From Tricholoma matsutake (lineage: Eukaryota; Basidiomycota; Agaricomycetes; Agaricales; Tricholomataceae): DNA of 64,000 bases. A program made the position numbers and the translations under genes. Position 1 is the stretch's first letter, and the number at the start of each line of letters is the position of its first letter. A model generated the notes under the pieces. That model saw only the letters and a program-made list of their open reading frames with translations, did not search any database and was not told the DNA's origin. Of this stretch, positions 24,001-36,880 are shown in pieces. Where the stretch lies: positions 5,208,001 to 5,272,000 of the forward strand of contig AP026548.1 of the NCBI GenBank assembly GCA_026075535.2, in the 5' to 3' direction.

Positions 24001-25545
24001 GCCGTGGGCTGACATCTGCATTGTCAGCGCGGCCGTTGGTATCCCACAGCTGCGATTTTGTCGAACGGTTCTATCCTTGTTATCGGTGGCGAGACCGGCA
24101 GCAACGCAGCCCCTCAACCTAACTTGGAAATATTACCGAAACCAGCTGGCGGTGACACCGTCCTTGAACTTGATTGGCTCAGACGCACTGATCCTAACAA
24201 TTTGTATCCGTTTGTGTTCATTTTGCCTAGCACTAATATATTTGTCGGTCAGTCTTTGTCCACCCCCAACTCTTGTTTCGTTTCGAGCCATAGTTAACAC
24301 ATGTCTAGGGTATTGGAACGAGGCGCGTATCCTCGATCCGGTCACATTCAATACTGTAAAAGTGTTGCCCAACATTCCTGGCAGTGTGAACAATTGTGAG
24401 GGGTTCAGTCTAGCTATCCCATTCGTATACTTATCCCGTTTAGTTATGGCAGGGCGTACCTACCCTCTGGAAGGTAATAGAATTTACATCTTTCCTGTAT
24501 ATCTTACTGATGAATTTCTTGATAGGTGCTGCGATGTTGCTACCCCAATATGCGCCTTACACAGATCCTCTCCAAGTCTTGATCTGCGGTGGTTCGACTA
24601 CCGGTGCTGCCTCCCCGGTGGATAATTGCGTAACCATAGCCCCTGAAGCATCCAATCCACAGTGGACTCTGGAGCGCATGGTTCGTGTCCCTCTGGTGCA
24701 ATCATAGCCTGGCTGATCATGCTGGGACTTGAATAGCCATCAAAACGTGTTCTTGCTTGTATGGTGCCCTTGCCAGACGGCACGTTCTTAATCGTGAATG
24801 GTGCCCATCAGGGCGTTGCAGGATTTGGTCTTGCCGATGATCCTAACCTCAGCGCCCTTCTGTATGATCCCACCCAGCCCATCGGCTCGCGTATCTCGAT
24901 TCTGAATAATACTATCGTGGCTCGCATGTACCACTCTGAGGCAACGTTGCTTCCCGACGGACGTGTCCTTATCTCAGGATCCGATCCACAGACCGATAAT
25001 CCCGACGGCACCGTCAAGTACCCTGAGGAGTACCGGATTGAGGTGTGTAACAGCGTTTATCCGCTCTCCCGATATTAACACTCAGAGTGTTAGGTTTACA
25101 TACCCCCCTACCTCAATCAAGGGCTCCTTCCTCCTACATTTTCTATCACCAACACTGACTGGGCGTACGGGCAGCAGTACACTATCTCTAATGTAAAATT
25201 ATTCCAAGGAACAACTGTTAATCTCAGGATATCCCTTCTTGCTGGTGCGTTTTCATGATGTTGGCATTGACACCTATCACTATATCAATCATCAATACAG
25301 CGTCGTCTAGCACCCACGGAAATGCTATGGGTGCTCGGACGATCTTCCCTGCATTTACTTGTGCTGGGATGACTTGCACAATCACTGCACCTCCCAACTC
25401 TGGTGTTTCCCCTCCATACTGGTACCAACTATTTATTCTTGATGGCCCCATGCCCTCCCACTCCAAGTGGGTGCGTATTGGCGGTGATCCATCGCAGCTA
25501 GGCAACTGGCCCGCTCTTCCTGGCTTTGTCCTGCCAGGTGTCTAA
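21026..25545 (+). CDS. Secreted 4xWSC-domain glyoxal oxidase (AA5_1-type)
   Basis: The ATG opens a hydrophobic signal peptide ([17 protein letters not shown]). The first exon ends at 21076 and many 50-60 bp introns follow, so the gene is read as a spliced set of short exons of roughly 1,100 residues. Four WSC carbohydrate-binding domains come first, starting near 21216, 21797, 22335 and 22890; each has the spaced cysteines and a copy of the CNMPCSGN...CGG.RL..Y ending. The oxidase follows from about 23575 ([20 protein letters not shown]). Copper and radical-cofactor residues are visible: Cys in DIFCAGSV, Tyr in RWYPTA (about 24030-24050), Tyr-His in [14 protein letters not shown] (about 24922-24963), and the last His in STHGNAMG (about 25310-25333). 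Members oxidise aldehydes such as glyoxal to acids and make H2O2 outside the cell for peroxidases; WSC domains probably hold the enzyme on the wall. Some splice sites are inferred. Confidence 0.88.
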
Positions 25546-26339
25546 CTATGGCGTACACTTATTGATTTTTATTCTTGATCTTATTCCCTCTGGGGTCTAG
25601 GACAGACAGTATACACTCTTGTTGACTATCCGGACTATTTGGTATATATATATTCTTGTGTGTTCGTGGTAGTGAAAGTTTTACTCCATATTAAAGATAC
25701 CAAACGCTCTTTTTTGTACGCTGAAGCCTCCGAAAACTTTCACGACGATGATCATGAATCTGGTAGTGTTACCTACTCCCTCATCTGTCATCAATTATTG
25801 GAGTCGTGGGCATCACTAGTCTGGACAGTGGCCTTGCAAACATCGATGCTTCAGCTGCTCAACATTGATCAACTTTGTCCTACGACTCCTACCTCCGATC
25901 TTCGCATATACGTCCCCACCTACTTATCATCGTTGGTAATACCCCTTCGTACCGCAAGTTGTCTTTTTGACTTCATTTGACTTCAACCGGAATGTTGATC
26001 AACCCACAGTCTGGTAGAAGTTCCTCCAGGCTGTGTGATCATATTAACCTATAAAGCTAAGTACCAAATTTTGAGATAGCGGGTGCAGGTGTACATGTAC
26101 AAAGAGAATTAGTAGTGTAAGATGCCTACTTGCCAAGTACGCAAGCAGGGTAATGAACAATAGCTTCCATGTCGACGTGATAGAAATGTCCCATGAACTG
26201 TTCGAACCGACCTGCCTCCGAGCCCTACAACAAAACTAGAAGAATAACAATGAGTGAGGATCCGTACACAGGAGTGTGTGGTATGATGAGTAGGGATGAC
26301 TATAGTGATGACAATTCTAGCAGCCCTGGGGATAGGACC
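25546..26339. other. Convergent 3' region between glyoxal oxidase and GT2 genes
   Basis: No separate gene is supported. A plus-strand frame at 25639-25980 has no recognisable features. The minus strand at 26080-26225 is open and may be a last exon of the GT2 gene: an intron from about 26345 to an acceptor near 26228 would add a membrane helix (WKLLFITLLAYLA). Confidence 0.4.
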
Positions 26340-29300
26340 TTAGTACGAGAAGATCATTAGCCAGGGGTTGAGGACGATCTGAAATAGGTTGGTCAAATCT
26401 TATGACGAATCCCCCACGCAGCCAAACTTACAGGGAAAAGGATGTGGCCCGAAGCGACAATCCTAAGGCTCCATCGTTAACTGCAGGAAAGACTGATTTA
26501 CAGTTCTAAGTTGACTCACGCTAGGGGAAGGATAACGGCCCACGAGGAACCGGGGATTTGCCATTCAGGAGGGACGAGCGGCGTAGTTAAAACAACCATT
26601 CCAGCAATAACTAGGAAGAAGAGCATGAATGTCATCCAGAAGCGCTTCCAGATCCTGGGAACTTCAATCCAGAAATTTGACCTTTCGACTTCCTGGAGTT
26701 TACTTCAATGCATTGCTCGCGAAAATGATGGTAACATTTTCAAACCTTTTTTGTAGCACCCCATGTGATGTTATATGAGAAAAGGTGGGCTAAGAGAGCA
26801 GTGGTAAGATGGATGCTGAGACCTCCGAAGAAAAAGAAGCTGAGCAATATGATGCTTAGTTCATAACAGCTTGACAGAGAGTGGTCACCTACAAGAAAGG
26901 AATCCATGTGATGTTTTCGATGAAAGAAGAGAAAATATTGCGTTGGCCAAGTCGGTACTCCAGTAATGTGAAACCAATATTGCCAGCGCCTGGGAAAACT
27001 ACAGTGCAGGCGAGCCAAATTTCGAAACTGTGCATGTAGTATCCATCAACCTCGAGTGCGAACCCGAGGAGAAGGTAGTTGAGCATAGAAAGGAGAGCAG
27101 ATGCCGCAAGTCCGTAGTAGGAGAACATATATGCCATCATGGTGACCTTGTAATGGACGGGACCATCAGCCCAGAGGAAGAGGCGCAGCTGTTTGGTAAT
27201 TGGTCCCAACCGCCACCAATCAACGAGGGGGTTAAAGAGAAGTTCATTGCACCCTGAAAGACCGTTGAATTAGATGTCAATGATGCAACGAGTGGATCAT
27301 CGTACCGTATGCGTATTTCTGCCATCTGTTAAGTTCATCGTCTACAGTGAGAGAGACACCCTCCTTAAAGCCACCCTCGGAATACGTGGACCATCGAATA
27401 ATGTATCCTTTGAGCTAAAACGCAAATTAGTTAGTTCTTAGTAATCATAGAGAAGGAAACAGACATCGCTTACTTGGAGTCGTAGCGCCATATCGAAATC
27501 CTCGGATACATTACTTTCCGACCAGATCTTGCTCACACCGTCTGCAGGATCGACAAATTGAGCATCTTGGAGGGCTGACCATCTCAGGAAAGCATTGTGC
27601 CCTACGAAAGGTGCAACCTCGCCGTTCGCACAGCCCATGGAGATACATTTGTTGATGCGGCGGGTGAAGTGGGCAATGCCGTTCTCAAAGAAGTGGTGGG
27701 CAACTTGTATGACATCTATAGGAAGCAGATGAAGCGTTATGAAGTGCGATATAGGCAAGTGCCTTACCAGATTCGTGCTGGATGATAGCAACTTCGGGAC
27801 ATGCTGCCAACTCACGAGCAGCATCCCTGAAACAATCCTGGGCAGTGAAGTTCCAAATAAGATCGTTGTCAATACAGGCATGACATACCTCAGGGACGAT
27901 TGTATCAGAGTCGACGATCAGGATGATGTCGCCAATACGTATCGATCTGGCATTGCTGGCCCAAGGCTTCCACTTCTGGCCATTGGTTTGGTATATTTCG
28001 TCGATAGCCAGTTCCAGAGCCTTCTCCTCCAAATTATCATTATCATATATCCCGTTTGGGGAAGTTTCGAGAGCGAGGATGTGCTTCTCCATGAGAAGAG
28101 AAAGCTGCGCCACGCGTCAACTAGTGGCCCGGCAGCCCCAAAATGCTACTCACTTGTAAACCGTAGTTCATATTAGAGGCCTTCTTAAACCGACCAGCAC
28201 GCTTGAAACCGTCAGGGTCATCGGAGTGCTTAGGACGAGCGACCCAGCCGATGTTGTGATCCGAATAGAAGGTGAGTCGCTTCTTCCGCTCTTCTTCACT
28301 GATCAGTTGCAATCCATCATCGTGAACGAAGATCGCTGAGGTGCCTCCTTGTCGGGCATATGTTTGCATGGCTCTCTTAAGGGAGTACACCGAAGGGGCA
28401 CTGCATAAAACATGGCATGGGTGAGCAAAAGTGAGCGCAGGAGAGGTTTCAAAAGAGGCGAAGAATCAAAATGCAGGTGCAAGAAAGGGAAGCAGAAGGT
28501 CGGGAAGACGGAGAGAGAAATCATGCTCAGCACACAGGCTCAGGCTCACATTGTCTCCTCCAAACTCTCCTTGTAGACCGGTAATTCTATTGTAACATGA
28601 GGAAGTCGAGAATCAATTTCAGGATTAGGCTCTGGACGGATCGCCGAATAATATCGAGAATTTTCATGGTATTGCGCAACAGGTCCTAGGCTACCGTAAG
28701 AACATTAGAGATTATACGTTGTCAGAGCAAGAACACGACGCACACAAAAGTCAAAGTCGACACGACTTGGAGAGCAAAGAACTAAAGAAACGACTCGGGC
28801 TGTAAGATGTTTGTACTCGGAGGACCGATGAAGCTTACTAGAGATACGCAGAACAGGAATGGCATCGTAACGAGAAGAGCAAAGCGCCTATAATTATGAT
28901 CCAGTCGCCACTCCGCTAGAATAGTGGCCACGCCATTGGCGATAAAGAAGGCTGAGAGGCCAAGACCTAGTCCTCCGTACACTGGAGCAAACAGGCGGAT
29001 AGGTCGCGCTTCCCGTCCAGCTGAGCCTTTCTCCAAATCGTCCGAAATAGCCGCAGACGGCCTCTTCCTTGAAAGTCTCCAACTCCACTTCCACCTATTA
29101 CTAACGGAGGCTTCATCCGCGGTCCCCGAAATTTCCTTACTGGCCAGCGCCACTGCAACTGCAGCGTCTGTTACAGTAACTAGCGTAGTGGGTGTTTTTT
29201 CATTGAGATTGACGTTTGAGCCAGTGGTTGAAGGAGTGACGGAATTCGTGGTCGAGGTCACAACCGAAGGCGTCAGGGGACGGGACCGCCACACTAATTT

Positions 29301-29945
29301 CATGATCTTCTCCTCGAATTCGGCACACAAGGGGACGATACGGTCGAGCTCGTCTGCCCACACGATCAAAACTCGTTCGTCGCGCTAAACAATTCATTAT
29401 AAGGAGTGTTTCATTCGAGGATAAGCAGAGCTATACACGTACAATGAAGGCACCACATTGCTCCTTGTCAGCCTTAATTAAATGGCTCACAGTATCCAAA
29501 ATTTGGATACGCGTGTTCACATCGAGGTAAATCGCCGTAGCATCCTCCGACCTGGACGTATGGACGTGTAATCAAGCGAGGATGGAAACGAAAGTGATGC
29601 TTACGCTGTGGCCAACCCTGAATGTACAGCAGCACTCCGAAGCTTGACGGCAACGAGAGGGTTCAAGGTGCGAACAGCGGCCTCAAATGGAGCCAAATAC
29701 GGATTTTCGTAAGGGAATACTCGAAAATCGCCAGAATTCACCCTGAGGCATACACCGGCGGAAATGTTTTCCTCGGAGGGCTTAAACCAAGCGTCACCTT
29801 GTGTCTATGCAATGGTAAGTACGTGTATGACAAATGAAGGTAAAACGGTTCGAAGTTCTTCTACAACACCATGCACAGATAGAAGCAAACGGCTTACCGA
29901 ACGAAAGATCCAGTGCAGTACAGCGTCGAAGGAATCGTAGTTCAT
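26340..29945 (-). CDS. Processive GT2 polysaccharide synthase (chitin/cellulose synthase-like)
   Basis: A multi-exon minus-strand gene. The ATG at 29945 starts MNYDSFDAVLHWIFRS, then an intron to an acceptor near 29803. The N-terminal cytoplasmic part ends in a Ser/Thr-rich linker; two membrane helices follow (YGGLGLGLSAFFIANGVA and FALLVTMPFLFCVSL, about 28985-28820). The GT2 catalytic domain has HVTIQLPVYKES (about 28600), a DDG (HDDGLQL, 28320), the DxD-type VDSDT (27910), SEDFD (27505) and an RW motif (NRWQKYAYGC, about 27320). C-terminal membrane segments follow (YYGLAASALLSMLNYLLLGF, FFFFGGLSIHL, FFLVIAGMVVLTTPL). Such enzymes extend a beta-linked glycan from UDP-sugar at the plasma membrane and push it through their own membrane channel; the sugar cannot be told here. 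It differs from classical chitin synthases in lacking their C-terminal QRRRW block. The 3' end is uncertain: the frame stops at 26340 but may splice on to about 26080. Confidence 0.75.
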
Positions 29946-32900
29946 AGTCCCCGATTATTCTGGCTACAAGAAAGAGAAAATGAAGCCGAATTGCAACGGG
30001 CTCAAATGCAACACAGATCGGGAACCACGAGTTTAAAAGAGATTCCAGAATGGGTTTTAATCAGGTCAGGACCTTATCATTGTTCTGGGAACAGAACTTG
30101 AGATGCTGCCCTTGCTCCGACTGAAGTCCCGGGATAGAGTCGAGACCCCCAAATTCGGTACCAGATCGCAGCCTAGAAAGGCTGTACGTGCCTGCCATGC
30201 ACCTACGATCTAACGGAAAGCGTGAACGCGTGAACACAAGTGACAGGTCGGTGAAGAAAAATCCCCTCGGCGACAAGACGTTCGAAGAAAGGCACAACAC
30301 ATGCTTAGATGTCCCTCGATGTACACGCGTGCGGCCTTTGCATCAATATTTCCCCTTCCCACCATTGGATTTTGATCGGGTTCCCGCACGATGCACGAAT
30401 CATCAACTCCTCAGGCGGAGCTTTGGTATGATCCTACGGTGGACCAAAAATTCAGAAGCACGCTGGGATCTGCCGCGGAACTAAGGCCCAAGAACTTTAA
30501 AAAAACGAAAACCTCTCCGTATTCCAGTTCATAAGTAGTCAATTGCAGGCAGCGAAAACACTGGCACTGTCACACAAGCTATCATTCAAAGGAGTTCGAA
30601 AATGTCCCGAAGCGGCGGCAACGGAAGAATTGTACGTGGGGTCGCCTTATTATACCTGCTCAGTGTAGTTTGAAGATAAAATCCAAAGTGCGTTCGAATC
30701 GATGTGAAAAAGCAATACCTACAGCGACCAGATCATTAACTTGGAGAATCCACGGATCGATTATTTGGAGAGTTAAGTATGAGGTTAACGTAAGAAGAAA
30801 GGAGGGAGTTCTGCAGATATCATTGATTTTGTCCCTGCCGCTTATGTCGCTGTCAGTTGTCGAACAGTTCAAGTTGGCGTGGCAGGTACCGCCACTGCCA
30901 GCATCTTGTTGAATTTGCCTTGTCTGTTGTTTGACTTTGTTGTCTATCGTCTAGAATCTGATCCGTTCACGGTTCCTTCCGAATCCGGAGCAGCAAGTTG
31001 TACTTATGTCCTACATCCCCTTCCCCAAATGCCTATGAATGATTTCAGAACTTCAGTGATGCAACCTGAACCCCGGAACTGCAGAGCTTAATGATGCCTG
31101 CGCGCTTAGTGTCCGAGTCTGGACAGAATTGCCGATGGACGGAGGCTACAAGAAACAGAAGTCACTTGTGCAGGAAGTCATCAAGGCTGGCTGGCCATCT
31201 GTGCTTATTTCTGCCAAAATTCTACTGTGAACTCGAACTCAATGATATTTCTTTTGGGGCGGCGCCGTGAAGAGATATCTCCGTCACGGTTGATTACGGC
31301 TTTGCGATTTGTAAGGGAACATGTCGCAGTCAGAGCACAAGCCTCCATCCGCTTCATACGATGCTCCCGTTTCCGGATGGTTTCAACTGAGACTGGCGCG
31401 CAAGTGCTGAGTGAGGGACTGAAGCCAAACGTCTCGTATATCAAAGTGTTTGGACTAGAAGCCCAGATCTATCCCGAGTCCCAGACAGCCAAAATATCCA
31501 CGTGATGTCGTCTTTGGCTTCTGTGCCTAGCAATGGCATATGGGACTCGGAGTGCTATGTCGTAAAATCTAGACTTGCCCACCGTTGTCCATCGAATAAA
31601 GTATCCCGAGCCTCCTGATCCGAGCTGTTCGTTGACCATGTCACGACAAACCGACAAACCCCCTGTGCCACGTGTGCTACTGTACATGCAATTACCTCAA
31701 CTGCGGTGACACGAGATTTATCGGTGCTTCTGCTGGATCGCAAGATATCCCAGCTTCTTCACAAAATTGCAGCCACACATCTTGAACCATCCACTCTTAA
31801 TCTATACATGCGAACGAGACGATCATCCCTGCTTAGCTGCAATGCCCAGAGGCGCCCGTGGATTTTTAGGGTGCTAGATGATAACAGGCAACGCCGCGCC
31901 GCCATTCGCTCTATGCTCTACACCTTATTGCCACTGGACATAGTGACAAAGCGTGGCGGTGGGCTTAGTTACATACCCTGTTCATTTCCTTCATGTACGC
32001 AGGATCATAAAATATAGCTGCCAATCCTGAGTTACTACTAGTAGTCTATAGCTACTACTGGACGACTCGATGAGGAACAGGTTGTTCTCTACTCCTCTAT
32101 ACTGTCACCGAATCCCGATCTGTGTGATTGACCTTACCACCCAAAACCCGGTGAATCCATCAAATCCAAGAAGCTTCTCACCTCGACCTTGGGTCTTTGG
32201 ATTCACATTTGCAGATTCCAGGTTGCTCATCATAGCACCCGTTTTTCTGCCCATTCTCACTGTTTAACGTTGACGTTCGTTGGTCATGATCATTTTTCTT
32301 CATCGCCGCAGACAACTGGATCGAATTCAACTTCTGTATACTAGCAAGCCATCTTCTCGTCAGAAGAACTTTTGATGTTCCTTGATCTAGAGATATATAT
32401 AAGCATGACAATGATGGCGTTAGGATAAATATGCCCGTGTTCATTTAATTCTCTACATTGTGATCTTGATAGTGATGTCGCCGACAACTTCGGCTGTAGA
32501 CAAGAGGGTTCATATGTAAACCCACTGTAAATGAGTGTCGAGGGAGATATTGTCGAGATGGAAGATGGATTGCGCAACTTGAAGTGTGTTGACGTGCAAG
32601 TTACGTTGATGGATGATCGATGATCGACTGTCAATTAGTAGGAGGCTCTCCGTGATCTCAACATAACGCCGTGAATGCTCTGCAACGTTGTTCTTTCTCG
32701 GAGCCAGCACTCAAGCGCTCAGGACCATCACGTCGTTCGAGTGATGTTGCCCCTACGTAACTCCCTGACAATCACAGAAGATGCCTTGTCGACCCCTCAT
32801 TTTCTGCTCAGGTTCACTCAATGCGTTTGTTCAGCCGGGCTGTAGCACATGCTCGGAGTCGAAGCCACCTTTACTCAATTGGGCCTGTAGTAGGAAGACA

Positions 32901-33138
32901 TCGGAAATGAAAGAAGATCGATTTTGCCAACATCTTGAGATCCGTTTTCACCTCGTTGGACTATTCGAGAACAGGTACAAGAAACTTGTTGGACAGGCGG
33001 ACGTACACATCCGGTGAAAGTCGAGGGGATGTACATGTCAACTCTTTGGCTTTTATACTCTTGCACCTGATTGACCTGTTCTTAAGGGTGTTTGTCTGTT
33101 CTGTTCCCCCTTCACTCTCAACATCCAGTACTCACGCG
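29946..33138. other. 3.2 kb intergenic region, no recognised gene
   Basis: Both strands were read; only short frames without motifs are present (for example 30188-30484 plus, 31227-31505 plus, 31444-31205 minus, 32634-32341 minus). Intron-like signals occur but no exon chain forms a recognisable protein. It serves as upstream region for both the GT2 (-) and GH16 (+) genes. The last 100 bp before 33139 are CT-rich and probably the GH16 leader. Confidence 0.45.
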
Positions 33139-35421
33139 ATGGCTCCAATCCCCGTTCATGAACAGAGGCCTGCTCCTACCCACATTCCCCACACACCTGT
33201 AGTCCCACAGGTGTTGTTCGAAGGAGAGTTTGAACATCATCATGCATCTTCGCACTCTCGGGCAGCATCCAACGCGGTTTCTTTTGTCGAATCGCCCCCG
33301 ATAACACCCCGTAATTTCACATTCGGTAATCACATTAATCCGTCTTCGCCACCCGGGAGCGTTGTGAGCTTCGGCTCTGGCATCGACCTTCCTTCGAGTG
33401 CACCTTCTGGCCTGACCTCAAGAGCCACAAGTGTTGGTGATTTTTCGCGAATGTCGTCGTACTATGGAGGTAGTCGTCCCAGTACTGCGGAATTGGGACC
33501 TGGCCCTGCCAACCGTTCCTCCAGTCGCTTAAGAGAGACATTTACCTCTCCACCCATGCGATCCCTCACGATGCACAGCAAAGCCCCGTCCTTTAAGGTA
33601 GAACGCGAGCGCCCAAAGTCGACCATGCTGACGGCAACAGGTGCGCTGCACAAACCATGGGTCGGAACACGTGATCCATATTCTCGAGTTGCCTACATCC
33701 TAACCTATGGTGTAATGTTCCTGGGAATCGCAGCTGGTGCTGTCAGAACTTATTTCGCATGGCGCGACGTTCCCCTCATTAATAGCAATCTCTGCCTTGT
33801 CATGGATGAGAACTTTGACTCTGAGAATATCTTCGGAGACAACGGCACGTTCGTCAGGGAAGTGGACATGAGTGGCTTCGGGTAAGACATCCCTACCGAA
33901 AAAAAAAACATTCTAACGACTATGCTTTCTAGGAATGGGGAGTTCGAGATGACCACTGCATCGCAAAATAATTCCTTCGTCAAGGACGGCTACCTTTACC
34001 TCGTACCTACTCTAACTTCGGACAATCTGGGAATTGCTGCTATTGAAGACGGACACGTGTACAATATTACTGGCTGTACCTTCAACGATACCCGTGGATC
34101 AGCTTACGCTGGTATTCAGCCGAACACTCCTGTAAACGCTGGTGGGATCGGTTCCTTTGATGCAGATAGTTATTACAAGGCATGCTCTGCAGTCAGCAAT
34201 TCTACTTCTGGACAAATCATCAACCCCGTGCAAAGCGCGAGGTTAAGCACACGACGAAGCGCCAACATCAAGTACGGTCGAGTTGAAGTCAGAGCAAAGA
34301 TTCCAACCGGGTGTGTACTTTCTGGATAAATATTCAAATGTCATATGTTTATTTAATATTAACACTCGTGTAGAAATTGGGTAGGTGAACCTGACGACGA
34401 GCACGTTGCGTGAGTTAACTCTCCTTGACAGTTATGGCCTGCCATCTGGATGCTTCCGGTTGATAATATGTATGGCCCGTGGCCCATGAGCGGTACGTCG
34501 AGTCTCTTCCCACGCATCTTCAAATGCTCTGCCTTTATGTTCATGACGTCGATTTTTGAGTATAACAACTAATTTTATGTCAGGTGAGATCGACATTATG
34601 GAAGCACGAGGAAACGGACCGAGATACGCAAGACAGTTCGTTCATCGACCTATCGTAAATGTTGATTTACTTACTTATAGTCTAGAGGTTCAGACTGGGT
34701 TCGGGGATCTCTGAACTGGGGACCCTTGACTTGGATAAACGCCGTTTCTAAGACGTTTGGCTCATGGCATCTTAGGAGAGGTTCTTACGCTTCGGACTTT
34801 CATACCTATGTGTTAGAATGGACAGAAGACTTCATGTACGCTATCCATCACTGCTGACAGCTTGCTCATCTGATGATACCATCTCATAGTCGCATTTCGG
34901 TCGACACTCGTCTTCATTATATGCTCATGTTGAAGATAGATCGCAGTTTTTGGAATTTTGGAAACTTCCCTCCTGTTGTCCAAAATGGTTCAGAGGCTGT
35001 CGTTTTGACGAATCCCTGGGTCAATGGAACCAAAGCCGCTCCCTTTGATCAGCGTAAGTTGTCTCATGAATGGTCAATCCTAACTTTGTATTCCTTACTT
35101 AAAAGTCTTTACATAGGATTTTACCTGATTTTAGATGTAGCAGTTGGCGGCACTAATGGTTGGTTCCCTGACGGTGTCGATAATAAGCCATGGTTAGATG
35201 GATCTAGAAGTGCGCGCTCCTCGTCGCCCTAATAATCCTATTGACTTGGCTTCGGCAGCCGCGATGGGAGACTTCTGGAGGAACCGGGCGCAATGGTTGC
35301 CGACATGGCCGCATAATGTTAACGATCGTGCGATGGTTGTGTACGTGTCCAGACCTTCTCGTATCTACGTTGCTCATGAAAGCTTAACAGTGACTATGTG
35401 AAGATGTGGCAGACATGCTGA
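33139..35421 (+). CDS. Membrane-anchored GH16 beta-glucanase/transglycosylase
   Basis: The first exon, to about 33882, encodes a 180-residue Ser/Pro-rich cytoplasmic tail and one membrane helix at about residues 184-204 (VAYILTYGVMFLGIAAGAVR), giving a type II protein with a lumenal or extracellular catalytic domain. After introns the GH16 jelly-roll is evident: NIKYGRVEVRAKIP (about 34266-34307), then the catalytic GEIDIMEARGN with the ExDxxE nucleophile and acid/base (about 34585-34618), GSWHLRRGSYASDFHTYVLEW (about 34760-34820), LDVAVGGTNGWFPDG (about 35133-35178) and the closing DYVKMWQTC before TGA at 35419-35421. Members cut or rearrange beta-1,3(4)-glucans in the wall; the anchored, long-tailed form resembles KRE6/SKN1 proteins needed for beta-1,6-glucan synthesis, but which subfamily this is cannot be settled by eye. 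Introns are 50-60 bp, except one with ambiguous borders near 34320-34440. Confidence 0.85.
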
Positions 35422-36880
35422 GCTTCTTGCTTCTCAAAGTGTACCGCAGCTTCGAGGCATACGGACTTCTTGCCACCTGCGCGTCTGTGCACGCGGCACT
35501 CACTCGTTCAACATTATATTAAGTAATTGTCTGTCTTATCCTTCCTTCCTTCCTTTGGGTTTTCAATGGACATATGCATATTTGTAATAAACTACTTTAT
35601 TTAGTATACTGAAAATGGTGCAATACCAATAGCTGCAGCTTTCACTGCCTCAACCCCAAACTCCCTGTCCATCATAGACGCCTGCCTAAAGTTTTTCAAT
35701 ATATTACTGGCGCCTACCACTCGTACCCTCAGGACGGCGTGGATGGTGATCGGACGCAGCGTGCGGCGGCGAACTGTCGAGTATTTGAGGGTAATCATCT
35801 TTCAATGATAAGCATTCTAGTCGTTCAGACCGTCAAGGCTAAACTTAGATGGAAAGACGACTGACTTGCAGAAGTGTATCCCCCGCTGATGAGTGGGATC
35901 ATCCTACTGCTATCGGTGCTGATGTGCCTTTCGGTACGGGTGCTTCGCTTCTGGTTCATGATGGGGTCAGTCGATTACTTTCATGGACAGTGGCTTGCAT
36001 CGATTCAAGCGACGACTGAATGATAGTGTTGAAATCCCAATCAATAGTAGATCGTACGGGAAAGCTGCACAAGAGAACGGATCGACAGGAGGTATGACGA
36101 TAAATTAGCAATCACTTATGATGAGCAAGATGAGTAGGAATATACCTCATTTAAATCATGAGGACCTGAAGTTTCTCAAGCGAACCATGCTTCGTTTTAT
36201 TCACTTACGCTGAAGTGATCTGCCTGGAGTTCTCGGCGGTAAAACAAGAGAGTTTCGCAAGTTGCCTTTGCTCGGTCAACATTTTTCGACTGGAGCAGAA
36301 GGAAGACAGATATCCAGCATTGAAGGAGAGTTCTAGAAACGCAGTCTGGAATGGGGTTGCTGAGATGTAGACGTATACGAAATGCAAAATCACTGGTGAC
36401 GCACAAAGTACAAGATTTCTGGCCCGACCAAGTCTAGCAGGCAACTAGCAGAATAGAATCTTTCATGGCGATGTGAGTTGCATTGGGGGATGGGATCTAG
36501 GTCCCTCCGATATCAACTGCTGGCGCTCGCCTTCTCCTGCATCAGTATGGTCCCCACTGTGACTAAGTTTGCAACGACATAGATTCTCAGTGCAGGCGTG
36601 GCCTAACATGTGCAGTCGTCACGACAGGTTGGTAAATGGTGGGACATGGACTTACGAATTGAAATGAAATCGAAACAGATGCCGGCCAAGATATCACAGC
36701 AGAAAACGAGACATATTCCGCATGCCCCATCAGACATGATCGTGTATGAGCAAGCCACAGCGCTCGCCGAATATTCATATGTTTCTGCTTGTTTATTTTC
36801 TGTCCTCTTGGAAAACAATGCTTTGTGTGGTAACACTGACAGCTTTGAAGTTATCTTGCTCGTGAACGACTTTCACCGCA
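35422..36880. other. 1.5 kb intergenic region, no recognised gene
   Basis: Only short minus-strand frames (35798-35601, 36444-36197, 36836-36587) without recognisable motifs. It contains the GH16 3' end and the SAC3 upstream region. Confidence 0.45.
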
